From positions 62,001-126,000 of the forward strand of contig NZ_SCVE01000006.1 of assembly GCF_004297105.1 (NCBI RefSeq): DNA of 64,000 nucleotides. Reading direction: 5' to 3'. The stretch's first letter is position 1, and every line of letters starts with the position of its first letter. The DNA is from Herbiconiux sp. (GTDB lineage: Bacteria; Actinomycetota; Actinomycetes; Actinomycetales; Microbacteriaceae). Below the pieces are notes generated by a model. The model had not been told where the DNA came from and ran no database searches. It worked only from the letters and a program-made list of their open reading frames with translations. The position numbers and the translations under genes were made by a program. Below are positions 63,153 to 64,000 of the stretch, piece by piece.

Positions 63153-63914
63153 TCACGAGGAGCCCGGCGCCGATGGGCCGGTGTGCTCCCGGCCGAGGTG
63201 CGACTCGATCTCCTCGATCGCGCGCTCGACCACGAACGAGATGATCGTCTCGCCCTTCGCGGCGGTCGACGGGCGTGGGTCACCGAACACCCCGCTCGGC
63301 GACAGCGTGTCGAATCTGATCGGCCGGGTGCCGAAGTCGGCCGGCAGCTCGGGATAGGCGGCCTCGTACCGCTCCGGATGCACCAGGCGCGGTTCGAGCG
63401 CGAGCACCATCGAGGTCTCCAGCTCGTCGGCGTGGCAGAGACCGGGCGCCGCCCAGGGCGTCTCCTTGACCGCGTCGCCCACCTCCACGAGACCCGGGTA
63501 GTCGAGCACGAGGACGTCGCCGTCCTCCGCCAGCGCTCGCGCTGCGGCGTGCACGGGCGCCCGGTTGCCGTAGTCGCCGTTGACGATCACGAGAGTGGAG
63601 ACGCCGAACGACCACACCGACTCGGCGATGTCGGTGCAGATGGCGGTGACCGTCGACGCCTTCAGCGACACCGTTCCGGGGAATCCGCCGTTGTCCCAGG
63701 TCTGACCGTAGGAGACCGGTGGGAGCAGCAGGCCGGAGTAGTGCTCGGCGAGCCGCTCGGCGATGCCGGTGCACTGGATGGTGTCGGTCGACAGCGGGAG
63801 GTGCGGGCCGTGCTGCTCGAGCGCACCGAACGGGAGGAAGGCCAGGGTGCCGGCCGAGGCGACGTGGTCGCGCACATCGGTCCAGCTCGCATCGGCGAGT
63901 CTGAGGAGGGTCAT
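63153..63914 (-). CDS. Creatininase-family amidohydrolase, altered metal site
   Basis: A 253-residue member of the creatininase/MftE/FAPy-deformylase superfamily. Glu33 and His35 in ALEQHG, Asp44 in LSTDT and Glu166 in HADELETS fit the family. The usual NGHxxN reads NGDYGN (112-117), so a metal-ligand histidine is Asp114. The substrate is unknown. The family includes formamidopyrimidine and creatinine amide hydrolases, which would suit purine breakdown. Confidence 0.85.
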   Translation of the reverse strand: MTLLRLADASWTDVRDHVASAGTLAFLPFGALEQHGPHLPLSTDTIQCTGIAERLAEHYSGLLLPPVSYGQTWDNGGFPGTVSLKASTVTAICTDIAESVWSFGVSTLVIVNGDYGNRAPVHAAARALAEDGDVLVLDYPGLVEVGDAVKETPWAAPGLCHADELETSMVLALEPRLVHPERYEAAYPELPADFGTRPIRFDTLSPSGVFGDPRPSTAAKGETIISFVVERAIEEIESHLGREHTGPSAPGSS

Positions 63915-63959
63915 GTGCTCACGATACCGATCGGCGCGGGCGTCATCGGTACCCGCTGC

Positions 63960-64000
63960 TCACCACTGGGGCGGATGCACCTGGTCCCAGCGCAGGCGGC
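63960..64000 (-). CDS. C-terminal end of a further gene, unidentified
   Basis: Only 13 codons before a TGA are visible, ending in RLRWDQVHPPQW. The tail looks like protein and lies 45 bases upstream of the creatininase-like gene on the same strand. The rest is outside the window, so no function is assigned. Confidence 0.35.
   Translation of the reverse strand, partial: RLRWDQVHPPQW

Overview
The window is about 64 kb of high-GC actinobacterial chromosome. The conserved block argS-lysA-hom-thrC-thrB-rho-prfA-prmC-tsaC-wecA-atpI..atpC, the block nusA-ylxR-infB-rbfA with truB and ribF, the 88-residue ATP synthase epsilon subunit, the many GTG starts and the LAxTG-type sorting signal point to Actinomycetia, most likely Microbacteriaceae. 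This placement is inference from gene order and protein character, not from a search. No insertion sequence, prophage, CRISPR array or rRNA was seen. One tRNA (Arg, CCG) is present. Coding density is very high: the longest stretch without a gene is about 220 bases, so no gap exceeds 300 bases.

Layout. 1-3153: deoC followed by two aldehyde dehydrogenases, the second cut by the window edge and with an altered active site; together a deoxyribose route. 3219-7241: MFS permease, ribF, two small membrane proteins, truB. 7338-9040: uridine-kinase-like protein with a degenerate P-loop, divergent from mutY. 9149-15797: rbfA, infB, ylxR, nusA, proS, without rimP. Two 91-base palindromic elements with the same core but unrelated arms bracket rbfA. 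15947-17237: ogt and yaaA. 17321-24792: complete F1Fo ATP synthase operon ending in a good intrinsic terminator. 24789-31304: wecA, tsaC, a small membrane protein, prmC, prfA, rho. 31501-36336: thrB, thrC, hom, lysA. 36468-39988: LmeA-like protein, argS, transglutaminase-like protein, tRNA-Arg. 40129-49955: envelope and stress genes (ice-binding surface protein, RipA-like NlpC/P60, C26 amidotransferase, TPM protein, PspA, arginase-like, flavin oxidoreductase, HExxH membrane protein). 50053-50439: SIP-domain protein under a DtxR/IdeR-type iron box. 50481-63914: purine and nucleoside utilisation region.

The purine region is the main accessory unit. Eight genes on the minus strand run add, an unknown anchored protein, a BMP-type binding lipoprotein, a double ATPase, an adenine-deaminase-like enzyme, two permeases and a GntR/UTRA regulator. 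Most of the junctions are 1-4 base stop/start overlaps. A CMP/dCMP-type nucleoside or guanine deaminase diverges from add across a region with repeated CAAGTTG half-sites. A metal amidohydrolase, a PPC/DUF296 protein and a creatininase-like protein follow. The inferred picture is import and deamination of purine nucleosides and bases, but the adenine deaminase homologue and the creatininase homologue both lack residues usually conserved, so their substrates are open.

Regulatory style. Several genes (truB, the kinase-like gene, mutY, proS, argS, the TPM gene, the SIP gene) have a TANNNT -10 hexamer only 6-8 bases before the start codon, which implies leaderless mRNAs. Others are tightly coupled by ATGA, GTGA or TGATG overlaps.
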